A DNA stretch of 23,820 nt from JBDRKE01 sp043814315. Lineage in GTDB: Bacteria > Omnitrophota > Gorgyraeia > Gygaellales > Profunditerraquicolaceae. The notes under the pieces are model-generated. The model was not told the origin of the DNA, searched no databases, and worked only from the letters and a program-made list of their open reading frames with translations. The DNA is taken from assembly GCA_043814315.1 (NCBI GenBank), contig JBDRKE010000009.1, forward strand, positions 1 to 23,820, in the 5' to 3' direction. Positions 23,456-23,820 of the stretch are shown here, piece by piece. The position numbers and the translations under genes were made by a program. The stretch's first letter is position 1, and every line of letters starts with the position of its first letter.

Positions 23456-23484
23456 TTTTTAATGCGCAAGGATTAACAAGACGG

Positions 23485-23610
23485 TTATTTCAGCTGCTCT
23501 TCTATCTTATAAAGAACGCCTCCCGCAATGGAAGGCTCAGGAAACATGTATTTTCTCGCGGATACGATGACTTCGGTTCCATCTTTCTTTGTTTTAAGCT
23601 CAAGGCGCAC
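23485..23610 (-). pseudogene. Short PAS-like remnant
   Basis: GTG at 23610 opens a 41-residue frame, RLELKTKKDGTEVIVSARKY to a C-terminal YKIEEQLK; an in-frame stop lies just upstream. The KTKKDGTEV.VSAR pattern resembles the end of a PAS sensor domain, so this may be the tail of a decayed sensor gene. No ribosome site is visible. It could be noncoding. Confidence 0.3.
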
Positions 23611-23634
23611 TGAGGCTTTTTAATCTTTTAATCA

Positions 23635-23671
23635 GAGATTGCTGCATTGTTTAGGGTTTTTCAGCAATCTC
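23635..23671 (-). terminator. Hairpin at the end of the rubrerythrin-like gene
   Basis: A perfect 10-bp stem GAGATTGCTG/CAGCAATCTC (23662-23671 and 23635-23644) with a 17-nt loop overlaps the stop codon. The following bases (TGATTAAAAG) lack a T run, so termination is uncertain. Confidence 0.4.
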
Positions 23672-23820
23672 CCTTCTTGAGATTGACAAGATAAATGATA
23701 TGCTGCTTCTCTTCGTCAATCAACTGCTGAATTACCTCTTTATGGGTATCGGAAGTGTAGGATTTTAGTTCGCTGAAGAACAAAATCGCGTCCTTCTCAA
23801 AACCCAAGGCATATTGGATC
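23661..23820 (-). CDS. Rubrerythrin-like ferritin-fold protein, C-terminal part (5' end outside window)
   Basis: Only the last 52 residues are present: ALGFEKDAILFFSELK, then a helix ending IDEEKQHIIYL and a short NLKKGDC tail. The EKDAILFF and EE(K)xH patterns are the last two helices of the rubrerythrin-type four-helix bundle, where Glu and His of the ExxH motif bind the di-iron site. Such proteins usually handle peroxide in anaerobes. The upstream half, including any rubredoxin domain, is not visible. Confidence 0.75.
   Translation of the reverse strand, partial: IQYALGFEKDAILFFSELKSYTSDTHKEVIQQLIDEEKQHIIYLVNLKKGDC

Overview
All credible genes lie on the minus strand, so the window reads from high to low coordinates. 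The content suggests a Gram-negative, uncultivated bacterium of the PVC/Omnitrophota type. This is an inference from gene architecture: a secretin with a giant coiled-coil N-terminus, a PilM-PilN fusion, a PilO-PilP-like fusion and many word-repeat arrays between genes. There is no rRNA or other phylogenetic marker to confirm it. No tRNA, rRNA, CRISPR array or transposase gene was seen.

Layout in transcription order. (1) 23820-23661: 3' end of a rubrerythrin-like gene, then a short PAS-like remnant. (2) 23281-20922: a SAM methyltransferase overlapping a UbiA-family prenyltransferase with a long membrane extension. (3) 20697-19920: a promoter, a wrecked histidine kinase (membrane anchor joined out of frame to the last ~40 residues of the ATPase domain), and an intact orphan receiver protein. 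(4) 19842-15410: gspF, gspI and a 920-residue gspK. (5) 15409-14991: a regulatory gap with a consensus sigma70 promoter, a palindrome just downstream of it, and upstream GGTTAAA repeats. (6) 14990-4501: a small MerR-like regulator, PilM-PilN, PilO-PilP, secretin, gspE ATPase, a TMTC-like membrane protein with TPRs, and gspJ, closed by an intrinsic terminator. (7) 4504-1: two surface or secreted proteins, one Ig-like and one with tail-fibre-type GNVGIGT repeats that runs off the window.

Together, regions 4-6 encode most of a type II secretion / type IV pilus-like machine: ATPase, platform, assembly proteins, secretin and three minor pseudopilins (I, J, K). The major pseudopilin G, H and the prepilin peptidase are not here. 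The Ig-like and fibre-like proteins directly downstream are plausible clients or surface partners.

Three observations stand out. First, gspJ is split at a run of nine Ts that contains the in-frame heptamer U UUU UUA, the classic -1 frameshift site; a -1 shift restores a 205-residue GspJ. Second, nearly every gap longer than 80 bp holds an array of degenerate 7-12 nt words followed by their reverse complements. The words differ between gaps but the architecture is the same, and three arrays are flanked by direct repeats (9, 12 and 20 bp) that look like target-site duplications. Third, one word family lies inside the cleavable leader of gspJ, and a different hairpin-rich segment lies inside a loop of the TMTC-like protein.
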